A DNA stretch of 64,000 nucleotides, from the NCBI GenBank assembly GCA_046262355.1, contig JBHEMX010000068.1, forward strand, positions 10,060 through 74,059, written 5' to 3'. Each line of letters opens with the position of its first letter. Within the stretch, counting starts at the first letter, position 1. This DNA comes from DATADD01 sp046262355. GTDB taxonomy: Bacteria; Actinomycetota; CADDZG01; WHSQ01. Under the pieces are notes generated by a model. That model was not told the origin of the DNA. It ran no database searches and saw only the letters and a program-made list of their open reading frames with translations. This document shows positions 52,942-61,230 of the stretch, one piece after another. The position numbers and the translations under genes were made by a program.

Positions 52942-53616
52942 ATGCTGATCGAGAACTCCTTCGAGGTTCCCGAAGGCGTCGAGCGCGTCTGGGCCTATCT
53001 GCTCGACGTCGAGAAGGTGGTCGTGTGCATGCCGGGCGCCGAGCTCACCGAGACGATCGACGGCACCAACTGGAAGGGCAAGGTCAAGATCAAGCTCGGT
53101 CCCGTGTCGCTGTCGTTCGCCGGCACCGTCACGCTGGCGGAGCGCGACGACGACGCCCACCGCGTGGTGCTGAAGGGCTCGGGCATGGAGCAGCGCGGCA
53201 AGGGGCGCGCCGCGGTCACGATCACCACGACCGTCGCGCCGAGCGCCGGCGGGACGCGCGTCGAGGTCGTACAGGACCTTCAGGTTCAGGGCCAGGTCGC
53301 GTCGATGAGCAGAGGGATGATGAAGGACGTCTCGTCGAAGCTGACGAAGCAGTTCGCCGACTGCCTCGAGGCGAACCTGCGCGCCGACCAGGAGACGGAA
53401 CCCGCCGCCGCGGCGGCGCCCTCTCGGGCCGGTTCGGCGGCGCCCTCTCCGGCCGGTTCGGCGGCGGAGCCCTCTCCGGAGCCGCCCTCGAGCGGGTCCC
53501 CCCTCGTCGCGCGCGGCGGCGAGGTGAAGGGTTTCTCGCTGATGATGAGCGCGCTGGTGGCAGCGCTGCGGCGCTTCGTGCGGAGACTGCTGGGCCGGTC
53601 CTCGCCGGGCGGGTGA
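52942..53616 (+). CDS. coxG: CoxG-like SRPBCC protein with repeat linker and C-terminal helix
   Basis: 224 residues, ATG 52942 after GAGGGGAA. Residues 1-145 are a CoxG/SRPBCC domain (NSFEVPEGVERVWAYLLD, PGAELTETIDG, WKGKVKIKLGPVSLSF). An Ala/Pro/Ser linker built on a 24-bp DNA repeat leads to an amphipathic or membrane-touching C-terminal helix (LMMSALVAALRRFVRRLLG). CoxG is thought to recruit CODH to the membrane, which fits this tail. Confidence 0.88.
   Translation: MLIENSFEVPEGVERVWAYLLDVEKVVVCMPGAELTETIDGTNWKGKVKIKLGPVSLSFAGTVTLAERDDDAHRVVLKGSGMEQRGKGRAAVTITTTVAPSAGGTRVEVVQDLQVQGQVASMSRGMMKDVSSKLTKQFADCLEANLRADQETEPAAAAAPSRAGSAAPSPAGSAAEPSPEPPSSGSPLVARGGEVKGFSLMMSALVAALRRFVRRLLGRSSPGG
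53416..53463. repeat. 24-bp tandem repeat in coxG linker
   Basis: Two units, 53416-53439 and 53440-53463, differ at one base, with a partial third after them. They code for the Ala/Pro/Ser-rich linker (AxSRAGSA, APSPAGSA). Length variation between strains would be expected. Confidence 0.8.
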
Positions 53617-54194
53617 TCTCCGGCGTCGTGCTCGCCGCCGGCACCTCGTCTCGGCTCGGGCGTCCCAAGCAGCTGCTCGAAGTCGCCGGGCGCCCGCTGC
53701 TGCAGCACGTCATCGACGCGGCGACGGGCGCCGGTCTAGACGAGGTGATAGTCGTGCTGGGCCACGCCGCCGACGCGATACGAGGCCGCATCGACCTACC
53801 GTCTCGCGCTCGCATCGTCACCAACGCCGATTTCGGCCTCGGACAGTCGTCTTCCTTGCGCGCGGGGCTCGACGCACTGAGCGCGGGTTCAGAGGCCGCC
53901 GTGATCCTGCTCGGAGATCAGCCCCGCATGACGTCCGAGCACATCCGGCGCGCCGTGGCGGCATGGCGGGACGCCGACGCGGCGGTCCTGCGCGCCACCT
54001 TCGGCGGCGTCCCCGGTCATCCGGTGGTGGCCGCTCGTTCGGCCTGGGACGTCCTGCGCTCGGCGCGCGGCGACGAGGGCGCACGTGGTCCCCTCGAGCG
54101 CTCGGACGCCGAGGTCGGCGAGCTCGACATGGGCCCCGAGCCGCTCGGCGACGTCGACACTTGGGAGCAATACGAGGAGCTGTGGCGGGGCTGA
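53613..54194 (+). CDS. Molybdenum cofactor nucleotidyltransferase (MocA/MobA-like)
   Basis: 193 residues from GTG 53613 (GTGA overlap with coxG). GT-A fold nucleotidyltransferase: VVLAAGTSSRLGRPKQLLEVAG, then GLGQSSSLRAGLDAL and ILLGDQPRM. MocA adds CMP to Mo-molybdopterin to give the dinucleotide form used by CODH-type hydroxylases; MobA (GMP) is less likely in a cox cluster. Completes the XdhC-CoxG-MocA trio. Confidence 0.85.
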   Translation: MISGVVLAAGTSSRLGRPKQLLEVAGRPLLQHVIDAATGAGLDEVIVVLGHAADAIRGRIDLPSRARIVTNADFGLGQSSSLRAGLDALSAGSEAAVILLGDQPRMTSEHIRRAVAAWRDADAAVLRATFGGVPGHPVVAARSAWDVLRSARGDEGARGPLERSDAEVGELDMGPEPLGDVDTWEQYEELWRG

Positions 54195-54240
54195 TGCCCC
54201 ACCCGCGCGTGCGCCCGAGCCCCCGGCGCGAGCGGCGCGC

Positions 54241-55035
54241 CTATGTCAGGACGCCGCTCAGCATCCCCCCGTCCACGACCACCGACGTTCCCGTCATGTA
54301 CGAGGCCCGCTCGGAGGCCAGGAACGCCACGACGTCTCCGAACTCCTCGATGCTCCCGTAGCGTCCCAGCGGGATGCGGGCCTCGCTCTCTGCGACCACC
54401 TCCTCGAGCGACCTCCCCGAGTCCTCGGCCTGGCGCGCGTCGAGGGACTCGACGCGCGGCGTTCGGATCCGGCCCGGAGCGACGCACAGCACCCTTATCC
54501 CGTGAGGCCCGAGCTCCTTGGATAGCGTCTTTGCCATCCCCACGACGGCCCCCCTCATCATGTTCGACAACAGAAGGCCGGGGATGACCTCCTTGGTCGA
54601 CGACGACGTGATGAACAGGAGGCTGCCGCCCCCGCGTCGCTTCATGTGCGGCACGACGGCGTGCGCCAGGCGCCACGCCGACGCCGTCGTGAGCGTGAAC
54701 GCATCGACGAGAGCGGCATCGTCGAAGGACTCGAAGGGACCGGGAGGCGGCCCGCCCGCGTTCGCCACGAGGATGTCGACCGGGCCGAGCTCACGCGCGA
54801 TGCGATCTGCAGCCGGCCCGATCGCCTCCGCGTCGCGCACGTCCAGCGGCACCGCGAACAGACGGCCGCCGGTGGTGGAGCCGATCTCTGCGGCCGCTTC
54901 GTCGAGGGGCTCGGGCCTACGCGCCGACAGTGCGACCGCCGCCCCTTCGGCCGCGAGCGAGGTGGCGCTCGCCCTGCCGAGGCCCGAGGAAGCCCCCAGC
55001 ACCCATGCGACCTTGCCGTCGAGTCTCAGGTCCAT
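54241..55035 (-). CDS. SDR-fold protein lacking the YxxxK catalytic pair
   Basis: 264 residues. Cofactor motif GASSGLGRA and NAGG are present and the C-terminus ends in a normal SDR pattern (GTSVVVDGGML). The active-site segment reads FITSSSTKEVIPGLLLSNMMRG: the Ser is kept but Tyr-x3-Lys is replaced by Ser-x3-Arg. Related actinobacterial SDRs share this SN-x2-R form, so this is a subfamily trait rather than damage. Reductase activity cannot be assumed. Confidence 0.82.
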   Translation of the reverse strand: MDLRLDGKVAWVLGASSGLGRASATSLAAEGAAVALSARRPEPLDEAAAEIGSTTGGRLFAVPLDVRDAEAIGPAADRIARELGPVDILVANAGGPPPGPFESFDDAALVDAFTLTTASAWRLAHAVVPHMKRRGGGSLLFITSSSTKEVIPGLLLSNMMRGAVVGMAKTLSKELGPHGIRVLCVAPGRIRTPRVESLDARQAEDSGRSLEEVVAESEARIPLGRYGSIEEFGDVVAFLASERASYMTGTSVVVDGGMLSGVLT

Positions 55036-55037
55036 GT

Positions 55038-55991
55038 TCAGCCTCCCGGTACGAGGATCACCTTGCCGAAGGTTGCGTTCGAGCCCACGAGGTCGTAGGC
55101 GGCGGTTCCCTCTTCGAGCGGCATGACCCGGTCCACGACCGGCCGCAGGATGCCGCGCTCGAGCAGCGGCACGACCTCGCGCTCGAACGCTGCGGTGGCC
55201 GCCGCCTTCTCGGAGTCGGGCCTCGTCCTCAGGACGGTCCCCGTGATGCCGATGCGTTCACGCAACAGTCGTCCGAGGTCGAGCTCCGCCGAGCTCCCCG
55301 CGAGGAGGCCGACGACCAGGATGCGCCCGCCGGAGCGGCACGCGGCCACGTCGGTCTCGACGTAGCGTCCCCCGAGGAGATCCAGGACGACGTCGACCTC
55401 GCCGATCTGCGTGAGCATCTCGTCACCCGCAACGACCCCGTGATCCAGTCCCAGCGCGCGCGCCCTCTCGAGCTTGTCGGGCGTACGGGAGGTGCCGACG
55501 GTCTCCGCCCCGACGGCGCGCGCGAGCTGCACGGCCGCGCTGCCGACTCCACTTCCTACGCCGTGGATCAGCACGCGTTCCCCCGGGCGCAGGTTGGCCT
55601 GCACGATCAGCGCGTCGTGTGCCGTGAGGAAGACCTCGGGGATGCCGCCGGCGTGCCGGAGGTCGAGAGCAGGCGGAACGCGCGCGCAGAGCCATTCCGT
55701 CGTCAGCACATGCGTGGCGTGGCCGCCTCCGCCGAGGATGCCGAAGACGCGGTCGCCGACGACGAGCGACCGAACCTGATGCCCCACGCCGGCGACGGTG
55801 CCCGCGAACTCCAGACCCGCAACGTCCGGCGGCGCACCCGGAGGGCCGCGATAACCTCCCGCTCTCTGTATGAGATCGGCGCGGTTGATGCCTGCGCCGG
55901 CAACCTCGACCACCACCTGGTCGGCCGCGGGGATCGGGGTGTCGCGCTCGACGACTTCGAGATCGCCGTCGGAGATGCGCAGGACCCTCAG
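55038..55991 (-). CDS. NADPH:quinone oxidoreductase-type MDR protein, probable CTG start
   Basis: 317 residues if it starts at CTG 55991, whose CTGA overlaps the moaE stop exactly as ATGA/GTGA do elsewhere here. The protein then begins MRVLRISDGDLEVVE, the normal opening of the family. The only upstream alternative, GTG 56039, adds an Arg/Asp-rich extension with no ribosome site. The MDR core is intact: GINRADL, VGDRVFG and nucleotide-binding GVGSGVGSAAVQLA. No zinc ligands are seen, as in quinone reductases. Gene call is firm, start is not. Confidence 0.82.
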   Translation of the reverse strand: MRVLRISDGDLEVVERDTPIPAADQVVVEVAGAGINRADLIQRAGGYRGPPGAPPDVAGLEFAGTVAGVGHQVRSLVVGDRVFGILGGGGHATHVLTTEWLCARVPPALDLRHAGGIPEVFLTAHDALIVQANLRPGERVLIHGVGSGVGSAAVQLARAVGAETVGTSRTPDKLERARALGLDHGVVAGDEMLTQIGEVDVVLDLLGGRYVETDVAACRSGGRILVVGLLAGSSAELDLGRLLRERIGITGTVLRTRPDSEKAAATAAFEREVVPLLERGILRPVVDRVMPLEEGTAAYDLVGSNATFGKVILVPGG

Positions 55992-56455
55992 GTCGCGCTC
56001 TCTGTCGCGTCGTCCGTCGACCCTTCGGCTCCGAGCCACGAGGAGCCGTCCGCGTAGACCTCGAGCTTCCAGATCGGTACCGTCGACTTGATCGTGTCGA
56101 TGATCCAGCGGCACGCCTCGAGAGCATCGGCGCGATGCGGGGCCGCGCATGCGACGACAACGGTCGGCTCACCGACCTCGCATGCTCCTATCCGGTGCCG
56201 CGCCGTGATGCGCCCGAGGTCCCACTTCGAGGCGGCCTCTTCGGCGATGCTCCTGAGCCTCGAGTCGGCGAGCGGCAGGTGAGCCTCGTACTCGAGCCTC
56301 ACCACCGGCTTGTCCGCGTTGCCCGCGACGGCAGCGCTCGTGCGCACCGTTCCTACGAAGATCCCGAGTGCCCCACAGCTCGGCGCAGAAGCCGTCGCCA
56401 GGGCGTCCGAGACGTCGAGCGGCTCCGTGCTGATGCCGGTTGTTACCTCGGTCAT
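55988..56455 (-). CDS. moaE: Molybdopterin synthase catalytic subunit
   Basis: 155 residues from ATG 56455. MoaE motifs HRIGACEVGEPTVVVAC, PHRADALEACRWIIDTIK and VPIWKLEVY include the catalytic Lys. It transfers sulfur from MoaD to precursor Z to form molybdopterin. No moaD-like ORF with a Gly-Gly end is found in the window. The C-terminal tail after SSWLG is Asp/Thr-rich. Confidence 0.9.
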   Translation of the reverse strand: MTEVTTGISTEPLDVSDALATASAPSCGALGIFVGTVRTSAAVAGNADKPVVRLEYEAHLPLADSRLRSIAEEAASKWDLGRITARHRIGACEVGEPTVVVACAAPHRADALEACRWIIDTIKSTVPIWKLEVYADGSSWLGAEGSTDDATESAT

Positions 56456-56483
56456 GTCAGCGATCGTAGCCGCGCGCCGGGGA

Positions 56484-57515
56484 TCAGCCGCCGATGTAGG
56501 ACATCTCGACCCTGGGGAGCGTCCCGGTGTGCGCCGAGCGGATCTCCGAGTAGCGGTCGCCTCGCCCCCGCCATACGCGCGCGATCGCCTCTGCGAGGTC
56601 CGCGTCCGAGGCACCGGAGCGGAGCAGCGCGCGCAGGTCATGGCCGGCCGTGGCGAAGAGACACGTGTAGAGCGAGCCCTCGGCCGATATCCGGGCGCGC
56701 GTGCAGTCCCGACAGAACGGCTGAGTGACCGACGCGATGACGCCGATCTCGCCCGAGCCATCGCTGTAGCGCCACCTGCGGGCGACCTCGCCGCGATAGT
56801 TGGAATCGGCCGGCTCGATGGGCAGCTCGGCCGACAGCGTCTCGACGATCTCCGAGGCCGGGACGACGTCGTCCATCCTCCAGCCGTTCGTGTGGCCCAC
56901 ATCCATGTACTCGATGAAGCGCAGAGTGTGGCCTGCGGCCCGGAAGTGGCGCGCCATCGGCACGATGCTGGATTCGTTCACTCCCCGTTTCACGACCATG
57001 TTGACCTTGATGGGCCCCAAGCCGACGGCCGCGGCGGCGTCGATGCCGGCGAGCACTCGGCGCACAGGGAAGTCCACGTCGTTCATGGTGCGGAAGGCGG
57101 CATCGTCGAGCGAGTCGAGGCTGACCGTCACGCGTCGCAACCCCGCATCGCGCAGGGATCGAGCCTTGTGAGCGAGCAGCGATCCGTTCGTCGTCAGCGC
57201 GATGTCGAGATCGGCTATGGCGGCCAGCTTCTCTATCAGCCGCTCGATGTCGCGCCGGACCAGAGGCTCCCCGCCGGTGAGCCGGATCTTGGCGACGCCG
57301 TGCGCGGCGAAGACCCGCGCGAGGCGGTCGATCTCTTCGAAGGTGAGCAGTTGGCTCCGTTCGAGGAACTGGTAGTCGCGCCCGAAGACCTCCTTCGGCA
57401 TGCAGTAGACGCAGCGGAAGTTGCACCGATCCGTCACAGAGATCCTGAGGTCGCGCACCGGTCGGCCGAGCTTGTCGACCAGGCGCTCCGGATGGTGTTC
57501 CCGAGGATCGCTCAT
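56484..57515 (-). CDS. moaA: GTP 3',8-cyclase
   Basis: 343 residues from ATG 57515 (GAGG nine bases upstream; GTG 57521 is close). Radical SAM motif CNFRCVYC (Cys31, 35, 38), GGEPLVRRD for SAM binding, a second 4Fe-4S site begun by FCRDC with a later Cys, and the C-terminal Gly-Gly needed for activity. First committed step of molybdopterin synthesis. moaE follows after 28 bp. Confidence 0.94.
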   Translation of the reverse strand: MSDPREHHPERLVDKLGRPVRDLRISVTDRCNFRCVYCMPKEVFGRDYQFLERSQLLTFEEIDRLARVFAAHGVAKIRLTGGEPLVRRDIERLIEKLAAIADLDIALTTNGSLLAHKARSLRDAGLRRVTVSLDSLDDAAFRTMNDVDFPVRRVLAGIDAAAAVGLGPIKVNMVVKRGVNESSIVPMARHFRAAGHTLRFIEYMDVGHTNGWRMDDVVPASEIVETLSAELPIEPADSNYRGEVARRWRYSDGSGEIGVIASVTQPFCRDCTRARISAEGSLYTCLFATAGHDLRALLRSGASDADLAEAIARVWRGRGDRYSEIRSAHTGTLPRVEMSYIGG

Positions 57516-57545
57516 GTCCACATCCTCACACGGCGCGCCGCAGGG

Positions 57546-58622
57546 TCACGCGCTGCGCTGCACTGCCGCGACGATCGAGTCCGCAACACCACCGGTCTTC
57601 GCCGGGGGGCCGGACGGCTTGAGGTCGGCGGTCCGGGCCTCTCCGCGCCCCAGTACCTCGGCGACGGCTCGCTCCAGCCGATCGCCCTGTTCGCCGAGCC
57701 CGAGGTGTCTCAGCATGAAGGCCGCGGACAGGATCATCGCGACGGGGTTGGCGAGGCCGCGGCCTGCGATGTCGGGCGCCGAGCCATGCGTCGGCTCGAA
57801 CACTGCGTACTCCCGCCCCAGATTCATGCCGGGGGCGACCCCGAGTCCGCCGACGAGACCGGCGCACAGGTCCGAGATGATGTCCCCGTAGAGGTTCGGC
57901 AGCACGATGACATCGAGCTCGTCGGGACGCCATGCGAGCCACATCGCGAGCTCGTCCACCTGGGTCGCCTCGAAGCCGACGTCACGATACTCGGCGGCGA
58001 GCGTCTCGCCGGTCTGCAGCCACACGCCGTCGGAGAACTTCATGATGTTCGCCTTGTGGCCGAGGGTCACCTTGCGCCGCCGGTGCTCCTTGGCGTACTC
58101 GAACGCATACCTCACGATCGCGATGGTGGCGGAGATCGACAGGGGCTTGACGGAGATGCCGGCGTCACGAGCTACATGGAACCCGTGCATGTACTTGAGA
58201 TAGCCGCGCAGCTTCTCGAGCTCTGGGGACGACTTCTCGAACTCGATGCCCTCGTAGAGGTCCTCGGTGTTCTCGCGCACGACCACGAGGTCGATGCCGG
58301 TGAAGCGCGACGGCACACCCTCGTAGAGACGGCAGGGCCGGACGCTCGCGAAGAGGTCGAGCTCCTGACGCAGCGCGACGTTGATCGAACGGAACCCGGT
58401 GCCCACGGGCGTCGTGACCGGTCCCTTGAGCGCAACCTTGTTCCTCTTGATCGACTCGAGGACGTGCGGCGGAAGCGGTTCGCCGTGCCGGTCGAGCGCG
58501 GCGCTTCCCGCCTCATGTTCCTCCCATTCGATCCCGGCCTCGAGCGCATCGACCGCTCGCCGCGTCGCCTCCGTAACCTCCGGGCCGATCCCGTCTCCGG
58601 GGATGAGGGTCACGGTCGTCAT
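57546..58622 (-). CDS. NAD-dependent isocitrate/isopropylmalate-type dehydrogenase
   Basis: 358 residues. Beta-decarboxylating dehydrogenase: TLIPGDGIGPEV, the phosphate-loop-like VRENTEDLYEGIEFE, VDELAMWL with Asp, and the NAD-binding HGSAPDIAGRGLANP. Together the RENTEDLYEG loop and length favour isocitrate dehydrogenase (NAD) over LeuB, but homoisocitrate or tartrate enzymes are close. Lies 30 bp upstream of moaA on the same strand; probably a shared transcript by proximity only. Confidence 0.85.
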   Translation of the reverse strand: MTTVTLIPGDGIGPEVTEATRRAVDALEAGIEWEEHEAGSAALDRHGEPLPPHVLESIKRNKVALKGPVTTPVGTGFRSINVALRQELDLFASVRPCRLYEGVPSRFTGIDLVVVRENTEDLYEGIEFEKSSPELEKLRGYLKYMHGFHVARDAGISVKPLSISATIAIVRYAFEYAKEHRRRKVTLGHKANIMKFSDGVWLQTGETLAAEYRDVGFEATQVDELAMWLAWRPDELDVIVLPNLYGDIISDLCAGLVGGLGVAPGMNLGREYAVFEPTHGSAPDIAGRGLANPVAMILSAAFMLRHLGLGEQGDRLERAVAEVLGRGEARTADLKPSGPPAKTGGVADSIVAAVQRSA

Positions 58623-58823
58623 GGCGTCAGGATATTCGTCTCGATGCGCGGCAAGCTTCGGACCCGGTCGTGCGTCTCATGTGTAGGAGCGAAGCCGACT
58701 TGGGCAAGTGGGCTCGTTGCAGTCTCGCTACAGTAACGTTGTACCGCGGTTCAGCGGAGCGCGATGACCGCGCGCGTGGCTTGCGCCACAGCGCGCCGTC
58801 GAGCGCTCCACGACGGTGGGGCG

Positions 58824-60344
58824 ATGCCCGTCCGCCCCGTGTTCGCAGCCCTGAACGCAGCTTTGTTCGTCGCGTCGTCCGCGGGCGCCGCAGAGGCGCG
58901 CTCGCCCATCCTGATCCCGCCGGTCGATGCAGCCATCGAGCGCCACTTCGAGGCGCCGGAGAGCGATTACGGACGTGGCCATCGCGGGGTCGACTACGAC
59001 GTTTCGCCGGGCACTCCCGTGAGGGCGACGGCGGCCGGAACCGTCAGTTTCGCCGGCACGGTCGCCGGATCCCGCGCCGTGTCCCTCGAGCACTCAGGCG
59101 GTCTCGTCACGACCTATTCCATCCTCGGGGACATCTACGTCACCGAGGGGGAGAGCATCGGTCAGGGTCATTGGATCGGGTCCACCGCGAGGAGCCATCC
59201 GGATGACGCCTCGGGCCTGCATCTCGGCGTGAAGCTCGATGGGCGCTACGTGGATCCATGGGGTTATCTCGGCGCAGTGGACGTGACCCGTGCGCTGCAC
59301 CTCGCACCTCTCGCCGAGACCTACGCAGACGGGGTGAACGACGAGGAGGTGGAACGGCTGCGAAGCAGCGTGCGGCGCCCCTGCGAAAGGCCGCGGACCC
59401 TCGGGTCGATGCCGCCGCCTCCGAACGACAACGTCGCCATCGCGATCGCCGGCATCGCGACCGAGACGGACAACGGCAACGTGCCGGCCCTCTACGACGG
59501 GTGGCTCAGCGACGGGCTCGGCTATCCGGCCGAGCGCACCTACGCCTTTTCCTACCGAGGCTCCAAGGGGGAGCGCCTGCACACGAGCTACGCACGGGCG
59601 GACACCGTGGGCCGTCTCGCGGATGCGGGGGCGCGCCTGCGTCGGCTCCTCGAACGGATCCATTGGCGGCATCCCGGCGCAGGCGTCGATCTCGTGGCTC
59701 ATTCGCAGGGAGGGCTCGTCGCGCGCGTCCTTCTCGAGAAGCTGTCGGAGTCCTGGGAGCCGGCGCTTCCGATCGTGGAGCACCTCGTGACGCTCGCCAC
59801 CCCGCACACCGGGACGCCCGCGGCGACGCTCCCGGGAGCGATAGACGAGGGGCCGGTCGGCGCCCTCGCGCTCGGTGCGGTCGCGCGCGCGATCCGCTCG
59901 GGCGATCTTCCGCTCCCCGACCCGCGCTCATCGGCGGTCACCGAGCTCGCCACCGGATCGACCCTCATGAGCGCGCTGGCGCAGGAGGACGTCGCCTTCG
60001 GCACGAGGGTCCTCGCGCTGGCGATGCCGCACGATCTGCTCGTGCCGGCCGACCGCGCATCGCTGCGGGGATCCTCCGGACGAGTGCTGGCGCCGGCGGG
60101 CGTCTGGGGCCACAGCTCGATACTGCGTTCGAACGCCGCCCGCACGCTCGTGTACGACTTCATGCGGGACGCGGCCGCCTCCTGCGCCGGTGCATGGGAT
60201 CGCGTGGGCCCCCTCCTCGGCGCCGGCCTCGGGCTCGGGTACCGAGCCCTCGGCTGGGTCACCGCGACCGGGCAGCGCTGGGGCACCTTGAGCGACGGGG
60301 CGCGCGTGGCGCTCGACGCCGCTCGCGGCATCCTCGCCGACTGA
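58824..60344 (+). CDS. Exported M23-like (degenerate) plus alpha/beta-hydrolase fusion
   Basis: 506 residues from ATG 58824 (GGTGGGG upstream; ATG-like codons at 58764 would hide the signal). A signal peptide ends about residue 24. Residues 30-150 resemble an M23/LytM domain with HRGVD (His53, Asp57), but the final HxH motif reads GLHLGV, so the second His is Gly135 and zinc binding is doubtful. Residues 200-480 are a lipase-like hydrolase with AHSQGG (Ser294) and a late GHSS His. A wall-binding anchor fused to an esterase is plausible. Confidence 0.78.
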   Translation: MPVRPVFAALNAALFVASSAGAAEARSPILIPPVDAAIERHFEAPESDYGRGHRGVDYDVSPGTPVRATAAGTVSFAGTVAGSRAVSLEHSGGLVTTYSILGDIYVTEGESIGQGHWIGSTARSHPDDASGLHLGVKLDGRYVDPWGYLGAVDVTRALHLAPLAETYADGVNDEEVERLRSSVRRPCERPRTLGSMPPPPNDNVAIAIAGIATETDNGNVPALYDGWLSDGLGYPAERTYAFSYRGSKGERLHTSYARADTVGRLADAGARLRRLLERIHWRHPGAGVDLVAHSQGGLVARVLLEKLSESWEPALPIVEHLVTLATPHTGTPAATLPGAIDEGPVGALALGAVARAIRSGDLPLPDPRSSAVTELATGSTLMSALAQEDVAFGTRVLALAMPHDLLVPADRASLRGSSGRVLAPAGVWGHSSILRSNAARTLVYDFMRDAAASCAGAWDRVGPLLGAGLGLGYRALGWVTATGQRWGTLSDGARVALDAARGILAD

Positions 60345-60503
60345 GCTGGGCCATGCGGTCCGCTGCGCCCCCCGGGGAAGGGTCCGGTGGATCCCCACCC
60401 GGCCTCGAGCGACCGTGGAGGACCCATGATGCGAGGCCCGAACTCGACCCACGTGTGTGGCCGGCGCGGTTCGGGGGGATGCGCCGGCGCGGCGCACATG
60501 GAA

Positions 60504-60549
60504 GAGCCCCCTCCGCCGGGGGGAATGGGCGAAAAAACGGAGGGGGCTC
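60504..60549. terminator. 12-bp GC-rich hairpin, candidate terminator
   Basis: GAGCCCCCTCCG pairs perfectly with CGGAGGGGGCTC across a 22-nt loop that contains six A residues. A TTTT run follows 9 bases later. It probably ends the lipase transcript, though a small structured RNA is possible. Confidence 0.55.
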
Positions 60550-60576
60550 AAGCCGTGCTTTTGTGGTTCAAGGAGA

Positions 60577-60594
60577 TTGTGAGCCGTTTCACAA
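60577..60594. promoter_or_regulatory. Inverted repeat TTGTGA-N6-TCACAA
   Basis: A perfect 6-6-6 inverted repeat about 97 bp before the DUF45 gene; the spacing is CRP/FNR-like. It sits beside a tandem GTTTCxCAA pair. A regulator site is possible, but no regulator is linked. Confidence 0.35.
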
Positions 60595-60690
60595 GGTTTC
60601 TCAACCCTTCGACAGGCAACGAATGAGCGACTCAATTGTGCCCGGGGGACAAAACGGCCACTCTTCCCAGGCCCGCCATAGGATGCCGCA

Positions 60691-61230
60691 ATGGGACTCA
60701 ACCGCCTGCCGCTGGACGCGCCCGGCCTCGAGCGGGAGTTCGATCGTATCGAGGTGCGACGCTCGGCCCGGCGCAAGAAGACGATCTCGGCCGAGGTCGT
60801 GGGCGACGCCCTGATCGTTTCGGTCCCGGACAGGATGTCGCGCGCCGACGAGCGGGAATGGGTCGCACGCATGGCGGAACGGATGTCCGAGCGGCGCAGG
60901 CGTGACCGTCTCAACTCTGATGGGGCGCTCGAGCGGCGGGCCACGGAGCTCGCCGACCGCTACCTCGATGGGATCCGCCCGGTCGAGATCGCGTGGACCT
61001 CGAGCCTGCGGACCCGCTGGGGTTGGTGTGCGGTCGACGGGGGAGTCATCAAGCTGTCGTTGGCCCTGGCCGACTACCCCGCTTGGGTCAGGGACTACGT
61101 GATCGTTCACGAGCTGGCTCACCTCGTGGTCGCCGATCATTCGGCGCGCTTCTGGAGCCTCGTCGACCGTTATCCGCTCACGGAACGGGCGCGCGGGTTC
61201 CTTATCGCGAAGGGCATGGAGGACGCTTAG
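60691..61230 (+). CDS. YgjP/SprT-like metallopeptidase (DUF45)
   Basis: 179 residues. Zinc motif HELAHLVVADHSARFW gives HExxH plus the downstream His and aromatic typical of DUF45 (YgjP) proteins; TRWGWCAVDGGVIKLSLAL before it is equally conserved. Cytosolic, no signal. Role unclear; SprT relatives act on DNA-protein crosslinks, YgjP has been linked to uncertain activities. Its stop overlaps the convergent rhodanese gene by four bases. Confidence 0.88.
   Translation: MGLNRLPLDAPGLEREFDRIEVRRSARRKKTISAEVVGDALIVSVPDRMSRADEREWVARMAERMSERRRRDRLNSDGALERRATELADRYLDGIRPVEIAWTSSLRTRWGWCAVDGGVIKLSLALADYPAWVRDYVIVHELAHLVVADHSARFWSLVDRYPLTERARGFLIAKGMEDA

Larger units (their letters stand above)
60345..60690. 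other. 346-bp intergenic region with strong hairpin
   Basis: The gap between the lipase fusion and the DUF45 gene holds a 12-bp hairpin (60504-60549), a short inverted repeat (60577-60594), and a possible 66-codon reading frame (60426-60626) after a good GGAGG. The frame has ordinary GC-rich codons at first, then AT-richer ones, and no known family; I do not call it a gene. Confidence 0.6.

Noticed and set aside
55988..57515. A moaD gene beside moaA/moaE
   Set aside because: No small frame with a ubiquitin-like pattern and Gly-Gly end could be found in the gaps.
56310..58736. 808-codon plus-strand frame
   Set aside because: Antisense to moaE, moaA and the isocitrate-type dehydrogenase; composition of a shadow frame.
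60426..60626. 66-codon ORF with a good ribosome site
   Set aside because: Contains the strong hairpin, mixed codon use and no recognisable family; not supported enough to call.
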